This document shows positions 27,555 to 37,809 of a stretch of 64,000 bases of DNA, one piece after another. A program made the position numbers and the translations under genes. Under the pieces are notes generated by a model. The model searched no databases, had not been told where the DNA came from, and worked only from the letters and a program-made list of their open reading frames with translations. The DNA lies in assembly GCF_004331035.1 (NCBI RefSeq), contig NZ_SJNT01000015.1:1-64000 (forward strand), read 5' to 3'. Each line of letters begins with the position of its first letter. Within the stretch, counting starts at the first letter, position 1. This stretch comes from Acinetobacter sp. ANC 4910. GTDB taxonomy: Bacteria; Pseudomonadota; Gammaproteobacteria; Pseudomonadales; Moraxellaceae.

Positions 27555-27559
27555 TAATT

Positions 27560-28114
27560 TTAGACCTTCATCAATTCAGCTTCTTTTGCAGCTAGACGTT
27601 TTTCAACTTCAGCAACGAATTTATCGGTGATTTTCTGGATATCTTCACCTGCACGGCGCTCATCATCTTCAGAAATTTCTTTTTCTTTCAACAATGCTTT
27701 GATATCACCCAACACATCACGACGGATATTACGAATTGCTACTTTCGCATTTTCAGCTTCGTTACGTGCAACTTTTTGCATGTCACGACGTGTTTCTTCA
27801 GTCAATGCTGCCATTGGCACGCGAATCGCATCAGCAGTAATAGGGTTCAAACCCAAGTCTGATTCACGAATCGCTTTATCAATTGCGGCAACCATTGTAC
27901 GTTCAAATGGCTGAATCAATAGTGTGCGAGAGTCTTCAACACCGACATTGGCAACCTGATTTAAAGGCACATCAGAGCCATAGTAAGGAACCATTACACC
28001 GTTCAGAATGGATGGATGCGCTCGTCCAGTACGAACCTTTGCAAAACCATGTTCCAACGAGTCAAGTGACTTGTTCATACGGTCTTCTGCGTCTTTTTTA
28101 AGATCGTTAATCAT
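27560..28114 (-). CDS. frr: Ribosome recycling factor
   Basis: 184 aa, standard length; splits post-termination ribosomes together with EF-G. Helical hairpin start [40 protein letters not shown], and the long C-terminal helix [21 protein letters not shown] segment are diagnostic. It follows pyrH after a 79-bp gap with room for its own promoter. Confidence 0.97.
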   Translation of the reverse strand: MINDLKKDAEDRMNKSLDSLEHGFAKVRTGRAHPSILNGVMVPYYGSDVPLNQVANVGVEDSRTLLIQPFERTMVAAIDKAIRESDLGLNPITADAIRVPMAALTEETRRDMQKVARNEAENAKVAIRNIRRDVLGDIKALLKEKEISEDDERRAGEDIQKITDKFVAEVEKRLAAKEAELMKV

Positions 28115-28193
28115 ATGATCTTCCTTACTTAATTCTAAAAGATATCATTACTAAAATAGTGTGTAGTATAAAGAGCTTTCTGGCTCACGTACA

Positions 28194-28922
28194 TTAGTTC
28201 GTAACGTGAGTCCCTTCTTTTTCACCCATAACCACTGAAAGTAACGCACCAGATTTGTTCATATCAAATACCTGAAGTGGTACATGATGGTCACGGCACA
28301 AACAAATCGCTGTTAAATCCATAACACCCAATTTTTCATCCAATACCTGATCGAATGTTAAGTTGTCATATTTAACAGCATCATCAAATTTGCTTGGGTC
28401 TTTATTATAGACACCATCAACTTTAGTGGCTTTTAAGATAAGGCTAGCTTCAATTTCAATACCACGTAAACAAGCTGCAGTATCTGTCGTGAAGAACGGG
28501 TTACCCGTACCTGCAACAAATACACATACCTCACCTTGAGTCAGGTGACGAATGGCATCACGGCTAGAATAAGATTCCACCACAGTACCAATTGGCAATG
28601 CTGACATTAAACGTGTTTTAATGTTACGGCGTACCAATGCATCACGCATTGCCAAACCATTCATTACAGTTGCCAACATACCCATTTGGTCACCTGTTAC
28701 ACGACCAACCAAGCCATCTTTTTGTAGCTGGCTACCGCGGTATAAGTTACCACCACCGACAACAATACCGACTTGCACACCAAGTCCGACCAAATGTGCA
28801 ATAGATAAAGACATTTGATCTAGCACTTGTGCATCAATACCCATGTCTTTGTTGCCCGCAAGTGCTTCACCTGAAAGTTTCAGCAAAATGCGTGAATAGC
28901 GTGGATTCTTTGAATCTGACAT
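28194..28922 (-). CDS. pyrH: Uridylate kinase
   Basis: Phosphorylates UMP to UDP; amino-acid-kinase fold hexamer. 242 aa from the ATG at 28922, which has GGAG eight bases upstream; the frame extends four codons to a TTG. Motifs: [51 protein letters not shown]. Followed by frr, as in most proteobacteria. Confidence 0.97.
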   Translation of the reverse strand: MSDSKNPRYSRILLKLSGEALAGNKDMGIDAQVLDQMSLSIAHLVGLGVQVGIVVGGGNLYRGSQLQKDGLVGRVTGDQMGMLATVMNGLAMRDALVRRNIKTRLMSALPIGTVVESYSSRDAIRHLTQGEVCVFVAGTGNPFFTTDTAACLRGIEIEASLILKATKVDGVYNKDPSKFDDAVKYDNLTFDQVLDEKLGVMDLTAICLCRDHHVPLQVFDMNKSGALLSVVMGEKEGTHVTN

Positions 28923-28971
28923 TCCAAACTCCAAATTTACTTAATCTGTATTTTTCTATATATGGATTTAC

Positions 28972-30315
28972 TTAAGCTGATTTCACTTGAATCAACTTGG
29001 CAAACAAGTCGTATTCGTCTGCATCGGTAATTTCAACTTCAAGCAGAGCACCTGGTTTAATCAGATTTTTATCAATATCTTCTACAAAGACGTTTCCATC
29101 AATTTCAGGTGCATCCGCATATGAGCGTGCAACTGCAACAGGAAACTCATCTTCAAGATCATCAACCAATACTGTCATGACTTGACCAATGCGCTTTTGT
29201 AACTTAGCGGCTGAAATTTCCTGCTGAACTTCCATAAAACGTTCATAACGCTCTTGTTTAATCTCTTCAGGTACGTGATCTGGCAAATCGTTAGCCGTAG
29301 CCCCTTCAACTGGTGAATAAGTAAAGCAACCAACACGGTCTAACTTCGCTTCTTTCAACCAATCCAGCAACATTTGGAAATCTTCTTCAGTTTCGCCTGG
29401 GAAACCGACCACAAATGTTGAACGAATCACCAATTCAGGACATTTTTCACGCCACAATTTTAGGCGCTCTAATGTATTTTCACTATGAGCTGGTCGCTTC
29501 ATCAGTTTTAAGATGCGCGGACTGGCATGCTGAAAAGGAATATCTAAGTACGGTAGAATTTTACCCTGAGCCATTAAGTCAATAACAGCATCCACATGTG
29601 GATATGGGTAAACATAATGCAAACGAACCCAGATCCCTAATTGGCCCAAGGCTTCACACATGTCATAGAATTTGGTCTTAACTGGCTGACCATTCCAGAA
29701 ATCCAGTTTATATTTGGTGTCTACACCATAAGCAGAAGTATCTTGGGAGATAACGAGTACTTCTTTTACACCAGCGCGTTTAAGCGCAGCCGCTTCCTCT
29801 AAAACAGAACCGACTGGGCGTGAAACCAAATCGCCACGCATACTTGGAATAATACAGAAGGTACAACGATGGTTACATCCTTCCGATATTTTTAAATACG
29901 CATAGTGTTTCGGGGTTAAACGAATCCCTTGCTCTGGCACTAAATCAATAAAAGGATTGTGCTTTGGCGGTGCTGGAACATATTCATGTACCGCTTCCAT
30001 AACATCCTGATAAGCTGCTGCCCCTGTGACTTTTAAGACATTTGGATGCATTTCACGAATTTTATCTTCGTCTTTGCCCAAACAACCTGTCACAATAACT
30101 TTACCATTGGCACTCATTGCTTCGCCAATTGCATCCAATGATTCTTGTACTGCAGATTCAATAAAACCACAGGTATTAACAACAACCAAATCAGCACCAT
30201 CATAATCTGATGCTACATCATAACCTTCAGTCTTTAACTGAGTTAAAATTCGTTCAGAATCTACCAATGCCTTAGGACAACCTAAAGAAACAAAACCGAC
30301 TTTGGGGGACTTCAT
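28972..30315 (-). CDS. rimO: Ribosomal protein S12 methylthiotransferase RimO
   Basis: Radical SAM enzyme that methylthiolates Asp in ribosomal protein S12. 447 aa from ATG 30315 (GGAG ahead; an upstream frame start at 30330 is less likely). N-terminal MTTase domain with cysteines in [18 protein letters not shown] and GCLGKD; central radical SAM cluster [14 protein letters not shown]-terminal TRAM domain ending at [10 protein letters not shown]. It starts the long minus-strand block, 49 bp upstream of pyrH, and is divergent from glnL. Confidence 0.95.
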   Translation of the reverse strand: MKSPKVGFVSLGCPKALVDSERILTQLKTEGYDVASDYDGADLVVVNTCGFIESAVQESLDAIGEAMSANGKVIVTGCLGKDEDKIREMHPNVLKVTGAAAYQDVMEAVHEYVPAPPKHNPFIDLVPEQGIRLTPKHYAYLKISEGCNHRCTFCIIPSMRGDLVSRPVGSVLEEAAALKRAGVKEVLVISQDTSAYGVDTKYKLDFWNGQPVKTKFYDMCEALGQLGIWVRLHYVYPYPHVDAVIDLMAQGKILPYLDIPFQHASPRILKLMKRPAHSENTLERLKLWREKCPELVIRSTFVVGFPGETEEDFQMLLDWLKEAKLDRVGCFTYSPVEGATANDLPDHVPEEIKQERYERFMEVQQEISAAKLQKRIGQVMTVLVDDLEDEFPVAVARSYADAPEIDGNVFVEDIDKNLIKPGALLEVEITDADEYDLFAKLIQVKSA

Positions 30316-30396
30316 GAATCTGCGCTCCACTAGAATCCGCGTATTGTAAGACTTTTCGATTGATAAAAATAGGTGGGAAGCTGACTCTTTGTGTAA

Positions 30397-30455
30397 TGCA
30401 CCAAAATTAATCCACTGTTTGCCTTACATATTTACATTTGCACCATTTTGATACA
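30397..30455. promoter_or_regulatory. Candidate NtrC enhancer sites upstream of glnL
   Basis: TGCACCATTTTGATACA at 30439-30455 matches the NtrC dyad TGCACCA-N3-TGGTGCA at 12 of 14 positions. A second perfect half-site, TGCACCA, lies at 30397-30403. The two copies start 42 bp apart, four helical turns. The stronger site is centred about 140 bp upstream of the start predicted from the sigma-54 promoter at 30562, the usual enhancer distance. Confidence 0.6.
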
Positions 30456-30561
30456 TTTTAAAAGTTAATTACTTTATATCTTCGGCTTACAATTTTAATA
30501 AAGTCCAATTTCAGCGCATTTTTTTAATAAAGGTTCAATTTTGACACCCTAGATTTAAAGT

Positions 30562-30577
30562 TGGCGTGCATTTTGCT
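30562..30577 (+). promoter_or_regulatory. Candidate sigma-54 promoter of glnL-glnG
   Basis: TGGCGTG-CATT-TTGCT: the invariant GG (30563-30564) and GC (30575-30576) are separated by exactly 10 bases, as required at -24/-12, and most flanking bases match TGGCACG-N4-TTGC. Transcription would start near 30588, leaving about 79 nt before the glnL ATG. Confidence 0.65.
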
Positions 30578-30666
30578 TAATATGCATCAATTGCGTTCCA
30601 ATATTGGACTATTAATTGCTTTTTGAAGATGCCATTGCGCCATTTTAATACAGGATACCCTCGCTA

Positions 30667-31776
30667 ATGGATCAGCCACATACTATCGACTATCGCGTAT
30701 TGGTGGACAATTTGACCACCGCGATTTTGCTTGTCGACAGTAAACTTAATATTTTTTACTTAAACTCATCATGTGAATCTTTGTTTGATATGAGTTTATT
30801 ACGAGCAAATGGACAACCCGTCTTAAATTTGCTGCATATGCCAAACGATGAATTTAATACAGAAGAAGCATTATTTAACACTTTAGCAACGGGTCAACCG
30901 TATACACGTCGTGAAGCTACCATTAACGTCAACTTTAAAGACATTCATGTGGATTACACGGTTTCACAACTCAATGCTGGTAAACCTTACCACCCTTTAC
31001 TTTTAATTGAGCTTAATCCGATTGATCGGATGCTGAAAATTTCCAAAGAAGAAAACCTGATTCAGCAACATCAAGTCGCACGACAATTGATCCGTGGGGT
31101 GGCACATGAAATTAAAAACCCTTTAGGCGGAATTCGTGGTGCAACACAACTGTTAGCCCGTAGTTTAAACAATCCAGAATATTCAGAATTCACCGACATT
31201 ATTATTAGTGAAGTTGATCGCCTTCGTAACCTTGCGGACACCATGTTGGGTTCTCGTCAATTACCAAGTTATGAGCCAGTCAACGTACATGAACCTTTAG
31301 AGCGTGTTCGCTCACTCATTGCCAACCAGACCAAAAAGAAAATCAAGATCACACGTGATTACGACTTATCACTACCTGAAGTCAAAGCAGATCGTGATCA
31401 ACTGATTCAAGTCATGCTAAACATTAGTGTTAATGCCGTACAAGCCATGATGGAAAATAAGGATTTCTTTACCGAACATCAACCAGAACTGGTCTTAAGA
31501 ACTCGAATTCAACGTCTTGTCACCATTAATGGTGTACTGAATCGCTCTGCGGTTCGTGTTGATATTGAAGATAACGGGCCGGGTGTTCCAGAAGAAATTT
31601 TGGAATCCGTGTTCTACCCACTTGTGACTGGTCGTGCCAAAGGTACTGGCCTCGGTCTGAGTATTGCACAAAACATTATGCACCAACATAACGGAATGAT
31701 TGAATGCCAATCTGTTCCTGGAAAAACAGTATTTAGCTTATATTTACCTTGGGAGTCTAACCATGTCGCGAAATAA
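30667..31776 (+). CDS. glnL: Nitrogen sensor histidine kinase NtrB
   Basis: Cytoplasmic kinase/phosphatase of the nitrogen two-component system, controlled by PII. 369 aa: PAS domain (~10-115), dimerisation/phosphoacceptor domain with His147 in RGVAHEIKNPLGG, and a C-terminal ATPase domain (N box NISVNAVQAM, G1 DIEDNGPGVP, G2 GTGLGLSIAQNI). No membrane segment. Overlaps glnG by 14 bp. glnA is not adjacent here, unlike in enterics; a dedicated NtrC/sigma-54 region precedes it. Confidence 0.95.
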   Translation: MDQPHTIDYRVLVDNLTTAILLVDSKLNIFYLNSSCESLFDMSLLRANGQPVLNLLHMPNDEFNTEEALFNTLATGQPYTRREATINVNFKDIHVDYTVSQLNAGKPYHPLLLIELNPIDRMLKISKEENLIQQHQVARQLIRGVAHEIKNPLGGIRGATQLLARSLNNPEYSEFTDIIISEVDRLRNLADTMLGSRQLPSYEPVNVHEPLERVRSLIANQTKKKIKITRDYDLSLPEVKADRDQLIQVMLNISVNAVQAMMENKDFFTEHQPELVLRTRIQRLVTINGVLNRSAVRVDIEDNGPGVPEEILESVFYPLVTGRAKGTGLGLSIAQNIMHQHNGMIECQSVPGKTVFSLYLPWESNHVAK

Positions 31777-33238
31777 AATATGGGTAATTGATGATGATCG
31801 CGCCATGCGATGGGTGCTAGAAAAAACATTCAAAGAAGAAGGTTTTGATGTTACTAGCTTCGAAGAAGCACAATCTGCTTTAGACCAACTGGCAACTGAC
31901 GCACCTGATGTCATTCTTACTGACATTCGTATGCCGGGAATTGATGGTCTGACTTTTTTAGCCAAAGTTAAAAGCAACTATCCAGACCTACCTGTCATTA
32001 TTATGACAGCACACTCCGATCTTGAATCAGCAGTGTCTAGTTATCAAACGGGTGCTTTTGAATATTTACCCAAACCATTTGATATTGATGAAGCACTAGC
32101 ATTAGTCAATCGTGCAATTTTGCACATCACTAAACTACAACAACAAGAATCTGCAAAAACCGTATCACCTATTCAATCTACAGAAATTATTGGTGAATCT
32201 CCTGCCATGCAGGAAGTGTTCCGTGCCATTGGGCGTTTATCACAATCACATATTACCGTATTGATTAATGGTGAATCTGGTACAGGTAAAGAATTAGTTG
32301 CACATGCACTACATCGCCATTCACCACGTAGTAGTAAGCCATTTATTGCCTTAAATATGGCAGCAATTCCAAAAGACTTAATAGAAACTGAACTATTCGG
32401 TCATGAGAAAGGTGCTTTTACCGGTGCCAACACACAACGCCAAGGTCGTTTTGAACAAGCCAATGGCGGTACGTTATTCCTTGATGAAATTGGCGACATG
32501 CCCTTCGAAACCCAAACACGTCTATTACGTGTCTTGGCAGATGGTGAGTTCTATCGCGTCGGCGGTCACATCCCTGTTAAGGTCGATGTCCGTATTGTGG
32601 CAGCAACACACCAAGACCTCGAAAAATTAGTGAATGAAGGACGTTTCCGCGAAGACTTATATCACCGTCTTAACGTCATTCGCATTCATATTCCAAAACT
32701 TGCACATCGTAGTGAAGATATTCCGATGCTAGCACAACACTTTCTTGCACGTGCAGGTAAAGAGCTTGGGGTCAGTCCGAAGATTTTACGCCTAGAAACA
32801 CAAGAGTATATGCAGCAACTTCCTTGGCCAGGTAATGTGCGTCAATTGGAAAATACCTGTCGCTGGCTTACGGTCATGATTACAGGTCGTGAAGTTTACC
32901 CAGAAGATCTTCCTTCTGAACTGAAACAAATTCCGATTGAGAAAGCATCAGAACACGCGACCACTTCTAATTTTGACCGTATTTCACTGCATCACTGGGA
33001 TGAGTTACTGGGTCAATGGGCAATTCAAAAGCTCAAAAATGGTGAAATGAAAATTCTTGATATTGCGACACCAATGTTTGAACGCACACTCATTAATGCT
33101 GCACTACAACAGACCCGTGGTCGTAAACGCCATGCTGCTGAGCTTTTAGGTTGGGGGCGAAATACGCTAACACGCAAACTGAAAGAACTCGGCATGGATA
33201 CAGCAGATGATGACATTGAAGAAGAAATAGAAGGTTAA
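31763..33238 (+). CDS. glnG: Nitrogen regulation response regulator NtrC
   Basis: Sigma-54 enhancer-binding activator, 491 aa. Receiver domain with Asp54 (LTDIRMPG); AAA+ domain with Walker A GESGTGKEL, sigma-54 contact loop GAFTGA, and EIGDMP; Fis-type helix-turn-helix at the C-terminus (RKRHAAELLGWGRNTLTRKLKEL). The true start is the ATG at 31763 (GGGAG ahead), overlapping the end of glnL; an upstream frame extension lies within glnL. Ends before a bidirectional terminator. Confidence 0.96.
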   Translation: MSRNKIWVIDDDRAMRWVLEKTFKEEGFDVTSFEEAQSALDQLATDAPDVILTDIRMPGIDGLTFLAKVKSNYPDLPVIIMTAHSDLESAVSSYQTGAFEYLPKPFDIDEALALVNRAILHITKLQQQESAKTVSPIQSTEIIGESPAMQEVFRAIGRLSQSHITVLINGESGTGKELVAHALHRHSPRSSKPFIALNMAAIPKDLIETELFGHEKGAFTGANTQRQGRFEQANGGTLFLDEIGDMPFETQTRLLRVLADGEFYRVGGHIPVKVDVRIVAATHQDLEKLVNEGRFREDLYHRLNVIRIHIPKLAHRSEDIPMLAQHFLARAGKELGVSPKILRLETQEYMQQLPWPGNVRQLENTCRWLTVMITGREVYPEDLPSELKQIPIEKASEHATTSNFDRISLHHWDELLGQWAIQKLKNGEMKILDIATPMFERTLINAALQQTRGRKRHAAELLGWGRNTLTRKLKELGMDTADDDIEEEIEG

Positions 33239-33243
33239 TCCTT

Positions 33244-33275
33244 AAAAAAACAGCTCCTTGATGGAGCTGTTTTTT
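33244..33275. terminator. Bidirectional terminator after glnG
   Basis: A-run, ACAGCTCC-TTGAT-GGAGCTGT, T-run. It lies between glnG and the convergent small cysteine-containing gene, whose last two bases touch the T-run. Confidence 0.88.
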
Positions 33276-33600
33276 ATAATTCAGACGAAAACCCAGTATA
33301 TCGATACATATTTTCTACACCCAATTCTGAACGCACCAGAATGGCACCCTCAAAATCAACTTTCTGAATTTCTTCATATATATTCGCCACCTCATCATCA
33401 TGAATTTCATCCACCGAACGGGGCATTTTTTCTTCAAAAGAATCTGATACGAACTCAAATCCCAAATCCATTGCAATAAACAACGTATGTTCACACGGCT
33501 GGATATATTGCTCTTGCGCCCAATCTACAACAGCCTGCTGACAAATTGGACAACTGATATTGCTTTCTGCTGAATCTATTTCAATAATTTGTTGGTACAT
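33274..33600 (-). CDS. Small acidic protein with CPxC-type zinc-finger-like N-terminus
   Basis: 108 aa from the ATG at 33600 (a TTG three codons upstream is possible). N-terminal ISCPICQQAVVDW and a following PCEHTLF give a C-x2-C...C-x-H pattern that could hold zinc; the remainder is acidic (EKMPRSVDEIHDDEVANIYEEI). No membrane segment. Monocistronic. Function unknown; a relative of zinc-ribbon stress proteins is only a guess. Confidence 0.65.
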   Translation of the reverse strand: MYQQIIEIDSAESNISCPICQQAVVDWAQEQYIQPCEHTLFIAMDLGFEFVSDSFEEKMPRSVDEIHDDEVANIYEEIQKVDFEGAILVRSELGVENMYRYTGFSSEL

Positions 33601-33736
33601 TTTTTTCAACTGTAATCACTTAATTGCAGTCTAATAGATTCAACAGCAAAATTACATGAAAGACTCACGATTAAAAATTGACAATATGCAACATTAACTC
33701 TAAATTTTAGAAATTGTTGCATAAATGGAATTATAA

Positions 33737-34642
33737 ATGTTATCTGACCTCGATGATTTTTATTGCTTTGCGTTAGTGGTTGAACATGGAGGCTTTAGTG
33801 CGGCAGAACGTGCTACAGATATTCCTAAATCAAAACTCAGTCGTCGCGTTTATAATTTAGAAGAACACCTTGGCGTACGACTTATTCAACGCAGTTCACG
33901 TCATTTTGCCGTGACTGAGATTGGCATGAATGTCTATCGACATGCTCAGGTCATGATGAACGCTGCACAGGCAGCCCATGATTTGGTGGATCATTTAAGT
34001 GTAGAGCCACGCGGGGTGATTAAAGTGAGTCTACCCGTCTCGATTGCTCAGAATGAAATGACCAAGATCTTGCCAAACTTCCTCAAAAAATATCCAGAAA
34101 TTAAGGTTCAACTTCTGGTGAGTAATCGTCGGGTCGATGTGATTAATGAAGGTATAGACTTAGCCCTTCGTGTCCGATCAAATTTGGATGACGATCCTAG
34201 TCTTATCTTGAGAAAATTTGAATTAATTGAACAACATCTATTTGCTAGTCAGGCCTATCTCAATGAATTTGGTGAGCTTAAACAACCCGAAGACTTAGCT
34301 CATCACCATATTTTAAGTATGGTTGATGAACATCTTGATCAGCAAATTATTGTCCATGACAACCAGAATCATCAAAAGAAAATCAAGGTGAATCCTGTTG
34401 TCATGGGTTCAGACTTAATGATGTTGGCACAACTGGCCCGACAAAACTGCGGCATCGCTTTACTACCAGATTCGATTGCACAAGATTTTATTAAAACTGG
34501 AGAACTCGTGCGCGTTTTACCAGAATGGAAAGCACCTCATGGCATATTCCACGCAGTCTATCCATCTCGCAGAGGGCAACTTCCTGCTGTACGCGTTTTT
34601 ATTGATTACTTAGTGGAGCATTTAGCACACAAACATAAGTAA
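33737..34642 (+). CDS. LysR-family transcriptional regulator
   Basis: 301 aa; N-terminal wHTH (FALVVEHGGFSAAERATDIPKSKLSRRVYNLEEHLG) and a C-terminal effector domain with the VEPRGVIKVSLP link. The HTH and L-I-Q-R-S-S-R-H-F-A-V-T-E-I-G segment resemble the AaeR/DmlR group, which often controls efflux or organic-acid genes. No divergent target: the upstream neighbour is the small cysteine gene, 136 bp away, and the downstream map gene is convergent. Target unknown. Confidence 0.85.
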   Translation: MLSDLDDFYCFALVVEHGGFSAAERATDIPKSKLSRRVYNLEEHLGVRLIQRSSRHFAVTEIGMNVYRHAQVMMNAAQAAHDLVDHLSVEPRGVIKVSLPVSIAQNEMTKILPNFLKKYPEIKVQLLVSNRRVDVINEGIDLALRVRSNLDDDPSLILRKFELIEQHLFASQAYLNEFGELKQPEDLAHHHILSMVDEHLDQQIIVHDNQNHQKKIKVNPVVMGSDLMMLAQLARQNCGIALLPDSIAQDFIKTGELVRVLPEWKAPHGIFHAVYPSRRGQLPAVRVFIDYLVEHLAHKHK

Positions 34643-34661
34643 AGATAAAAAAGGTAAAAAA

Positions 34662-34686
34662 AAGCTTATCCGAGGAGGATAAGCTT
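34662..34686 (-). terminator. Strong minus-strand terminator hairpin
   Basis: AAGCTTATCC-GAGGA-GGATAAGCTT, 10-bp perfect arms. On the minus strand it is followed by TTTTTT; on the plus strand no U-run follows, so it faces transcripts coming from map. It lies 213 bp beyond the map stop, and another hairpin is nearer to map. Confidence 0.65.
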
Positions 34687-34863
34687 GAAATAAGAAACTA
34701 CAGCGAGAATCTTGGAGTGCATTTTATAGACCGATCTTAATTCGATCAAAGACAAAAAAACGATTAATATTTTCGCTCAAAAATCACACACCCCAGAAAA
34801 ACTATAACTCAAGCAAAACAAAGATCGAAATTAACTATTAATATTCGCGAACAAACAAAAAAC

Positions 34864-34879
34864 TTAGACTTAAGTCTAA
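34864..34879 (-). terminator. Candidate map terminator
   Basis: Palindrome TTAGACTTAAGTCTAA; on the minus strand a 6-bp stem with TTAA loop followed by GTTTTTTG, 20 bp after the map stop. Weak AU-rich stem; it may let some transcription through to the stronger hairpin at 34662. Confidence 0.45.
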
Positions 34880-34898
34880 ATTCGATTTAATTGAGTGG

Positions 34899-35696
34899 TC
34901 ACTTAATTTCTGGATAATCTCCAGTCCCTTCTGGCCAAGGCGTCAATAACTCAAACCCTGTATCTGTGACTGCAACCATATGCTCCCACTGGGCAGACAA
35001 GGACTTGTCTACAGTAACGACTGTCCAACCATCTTGAAGTTCTTTTACGCTACTACGACCGATATTGACCATAGGCTCAATAGTAAACACCATGCCTTTT
35101 TTAAGCTTCAAACCTAGACCTGGTTTACCATAATGCAGGATGCTTGGCTGCTCATGATAAACTTTACCTATACCATGACCACAATAATCTTTAACAATAC
35201 TAAACCCTTCGCGCTGTGCAACGGACTGAATAGCAAAACCAATATCCCCTAATGTTGCATCGGGTTTAACTGCTTTAATTCCTGCCAACATGGCCTCATA
35301 CGTAGTATCGACCAGTTTTTTAGCTTCTGGCTTAATACTCCCCACATAATACATGCGACTCGTGTCACCAAAGTAACCATCTTTAATAATCGCAACATCG
35401 ATGTTGATAATATCCCCATCTTGTAAAATACGGGTTGCAGATGGAATACCATGACAAACAACTTCATTTGGGGAAATACAGGTTGTTTTTGTATAACCGT
35501 AATAACCAATATTTGCAGGCGTTACATTTAAGGTATTTACAATATAATCATGACAAATATCATCCAGATATTCAGTACTGACTCCAGGCTTAACATACTC
35601 ACCAATCATTGCCAAAACTTGTGCAGCCATACGCCCCGACACACGCAATTTTTCAATATCTTGCTCAGTTTTAATCACTACTGAAGAAGCCAGCAT
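34899..35696 (-). CDS. map: Methionine aminopeptidase type I
   Basis: 265 aa; removes the N-terminal Met from nascent proteins. Metal ligands: Asp in INIDVAIIKDGYFGDTSRMY (two), His in DYCGHGIGKVYHEQP, Glu in FTIEPMVNIG and the last Glu in WTVVTVDKSLSAQWEHM. CHGIP contributes the substrate His. Longer N-terminal part than a minimal enzyme is not seen; no SH3 insert. Here it is not next to rpsB/tsf. Confidence 0.95.
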   Translation of the reverse strand: MLASSVVIKTEQDIEKLRVSGRMAAQVLAMIGEYVKPGVSTEYLDDICHDYIVNTLNVTPANIGYYGYTKTTCISPNEVVCHGIPSATRILQDGDIINIDVAIIKDGYFGDTSRMYYVGSIKPEAKKLVDTTYEAMLAGIKAVKPDATLGDIGFAIQSVAQREGFSIVKDYCGHGIGKVYHEQPSILHYGKPGLGLKLKKGMVFTIEPMVNIGRSSVKELQDGWTVVTVDKSLSAQWEHMVAVTDTGFELLTPWPEGTGDYPEIK

Positions 35697-36021
35697 ATTC
35701 TCACCCTCTTAAATGATGCAGGCATTATAAGCCTTTTCATTTAAAAATGTTGCGAGTGATACCTCAGAAATCAAGATGCCTTTCACAATATCAAAATGAA
35801 GACTCCCAAATAATGTACAATACCTCCCCCATCTAACTTTTTTATAATTTTCTAAACAGACTCTTTAGTAATTTTTCATCAATTTTCAGCCATATAATTC
35901 AACCATTAGTTAAACTACACAAAAGTTTGTATAAAAAAAATTCATATTACATATAAAAAATTTTCCCAAGTCCTTATTTTTCTACTAAAATCGCCCTTTT
36001 TTAGTCAATGCATCTCTCCAA
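35697..36021. other. Divergent intergenic region map/brnQ
   Basis: 325 bp, strongly AT-rich, no ORF of note. It must hold the map promoter (minus) and the brnQ promoter (plus). A TAAAAT 36 bp before brnQ could be a -10, but no good -35 is paired with it, and brnQ has no visible Shine-Dalgarno. No riboswitch or repeat recognised. Confidence 0.5.
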
Positions 36022-37314
36022 ATGACGAATCTTCGTACTAGAGATATTATTGCCTTGGGTTTCATGACCTTTGCTCTATTCATTGGAGCAGGTAATATTA
36101 TCTTTCCTCCTATTGTTGCCCAACAAGCGGGTGAACATGTTTGGCTAGCCGCTGCTGGCTTTCTGGTCACCGCAGTGGGTTTACCTGTAATTACCATTAT
36201 TGCTCTTTCACGTGTAGAAGGTTCAATTCAACTGCTCAGCTCTCCACTGGGTAAAGTTGCCAGTTTAATCTTAACCATTGTCTGTTATTTGGCTGTAGGT
36301 CCACTCTTCGCTACACCACGTACAGCAACTGTTTCTTATGAAATTGGATTTTCCTCATATTTTGGTACTTCGCCAAATAGCTTGCTAATTTACAGCATTA
36401 TCTATTTTGCAATAGTGACGCTGGTTTCACTTTATCCAAACAAGTTATTGGATACCGTGGGGCACTTCCTCGCACCGATCAAAATTGTTTCTTTAGCCGT
36501 ACTGGGTATTGCCGCATTCTTAATCCCTGCGGGTTACATTCCCCCTGCTATTCATAATTATGCAAGCAGCCCAGTGTCCGAAGGTTTTGTAAATGGCTAT
36601 CTGACCATGGATACGCTTGGCGCTCTGGTATTTGGTATTGTTATTATTCATGCCATTCACTCACGCGGTGTTACTGACAAAAAGTTAGTTACAAAATACG
36701 CTGTGATCGCTGGTCTTATCTCTGGTGTTGGTTTAACACTGGTTTATCTCAGTTTGTTTAAACTCGGACTTGGAAGTCATGAAGTCGCACCAAATGCAGC
36801 AAATGGCGCTGTTATTTTGCATGCTTATGTGCAACATGCTTTTGGTGACTTAGGTTCAATCTTCCTTACGGGTATGATTTTCCTTGCATGTATGGTGACT
36901 GCAATTGGTCTGACTTGTGCATGTGCAGAATACTTCTCTGAACTGACTCAAATTCCTTATAAAATTTTTGTATTCGTTCTTGTTGGTTTTTCACTCCTGA
37001 TCTCTAATTTAGGTTTGACTAAACTAATTGCGGTATCGGTTCCTGTGCTATGTGCGATTTATCCACCTGCAATTGTGGTAATCATGCTTAGTTTCTTCGC
37101 AAAATTCTGGAAAAATCCTCCAGCAATTATTGCACCAGTAACTGCAATCGCTTTTATCTTTGGAATTTTGGAAGGTTTAAAAGCAGCAGAACTCAATTCT
37201 TTCTTACCAGACTTTGTTCAACATCTACCATTAAATGAACAAAATCTTGCATGGTTAATCCCATCTTTGCTGGTCTTGGTTATTGCTCTTATCTGCGACA
37301 AATTTAGAAAATAA
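36022..37314 (+). CDS. brnQ: Branched-chain amino acid carrier BrnQ
   Basis: 430-aa inner-membrane Na+-coupled importer of leucine, isoleucine and valine. The N-terminal signature [20 protein letters not shown] and the following [13 protein letters not shown] and [16 protein letters not shown] blocks are highly characteristic. Twelve hydrophobic segments can be counted. Start ATG at 36022. Monocistronic; no neighbour of related function. Confidence 0.93.
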   Translation: MTNLRTRDIIALGFMTFALFIGAGNIIFPPIVAQQAGEHVWLAAAGFLVTAVGLPVITIIALSRVEGSIQLLSSPLGKVASLILTIVCYLAVGPLFATPRTATVSYEIGFSSYFGTSPNSLLIYSIIYFAIVTLVSLYPNKLLDTVGHFLAPIKIVSLAVLGIAAFLIPAGYIPPAIHNYASSPVSEGFVNGYLTMDTLGALVFGIVIIHAIHSRGVTDKKLVTKYAVIAGLISGVGLTLVYLSLFKLGLGSHEVAPNAANGAVILHAYVQHAFGDLGSIFLTGMIFLACMVTAIGLTCACAEYFSELTQIPYKIFVFVLVGFSLLISNLGLTKLIAVSVPVLCAIYPPAIVVIMLSFFAKFWKNPPAIIAPVTAIAFIFGILEGLKAAELNSFLPDFVQHLPLNEQNLAWLIPSLLVLVIALICDKFRK

Positions 37315-37809
37315 GTTTTCAATTTGTAATTAAAATCCAATTTTACCCAAATTAGATTTTAGATGTGACCAATAAATGTCGGTTTTACCCAAATCAACTT
37401 TTATTGTTTACTTTTCGCAGCCATGCAATACCATGCCCTGCATGTCCAAACTCCAGCCCTAGTTACCCCTCTTTCCTCAAATTTAACCTTGTTGGTCTAA
37501 TTATTGCTTTATACGACTTAAGCACTATTAAGCTTTTTTCAATATAGAAGTAGGCTAAGTGTTAGGGTTATGAATCATCATATAGGTTACAGATTTGATC
37601 ATAGAAATATGTATACATAATTATTACCTAACAAAATATGAATCATTCATAAAATAAACAGTTCACCATACAAATTTCAATATTAGTGAAAATTTAATGA
37701 AAAAATAACGGTATTAGCTATTGAAATACCCTTTAATTCGAAGTACAACATTAGTAACCAATCCGACCAAAACACTTAGGTTTAGGTCAAATTCATAGGA
37801 GGGATGGAG
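37315..37809. other. 495-bp intergenic region after brnQ
   Basis: No credible complete gene. Seen: a 12-base direct repeat TTTTACCCAAAT (near 37340 and 37384), two TATGAATCAT copies (near 37569 and 37639), and a minus-strand stretch at 37394-37462 that reads like coding sequence (LGLEFGHAGHGIAWLRKVNN, then stop) but has a stop immediately upstream and no start. It may be the remains of a gene, a repeated intergenic element, or an sRNA. Confidence 0.4.

Noticed and set aside
35985..36197. Minus-strand frame opposite the brnQ start
   Set aside because: Antisense to highly characteristic BrnQ N-terminal coding sequence; no independent support.
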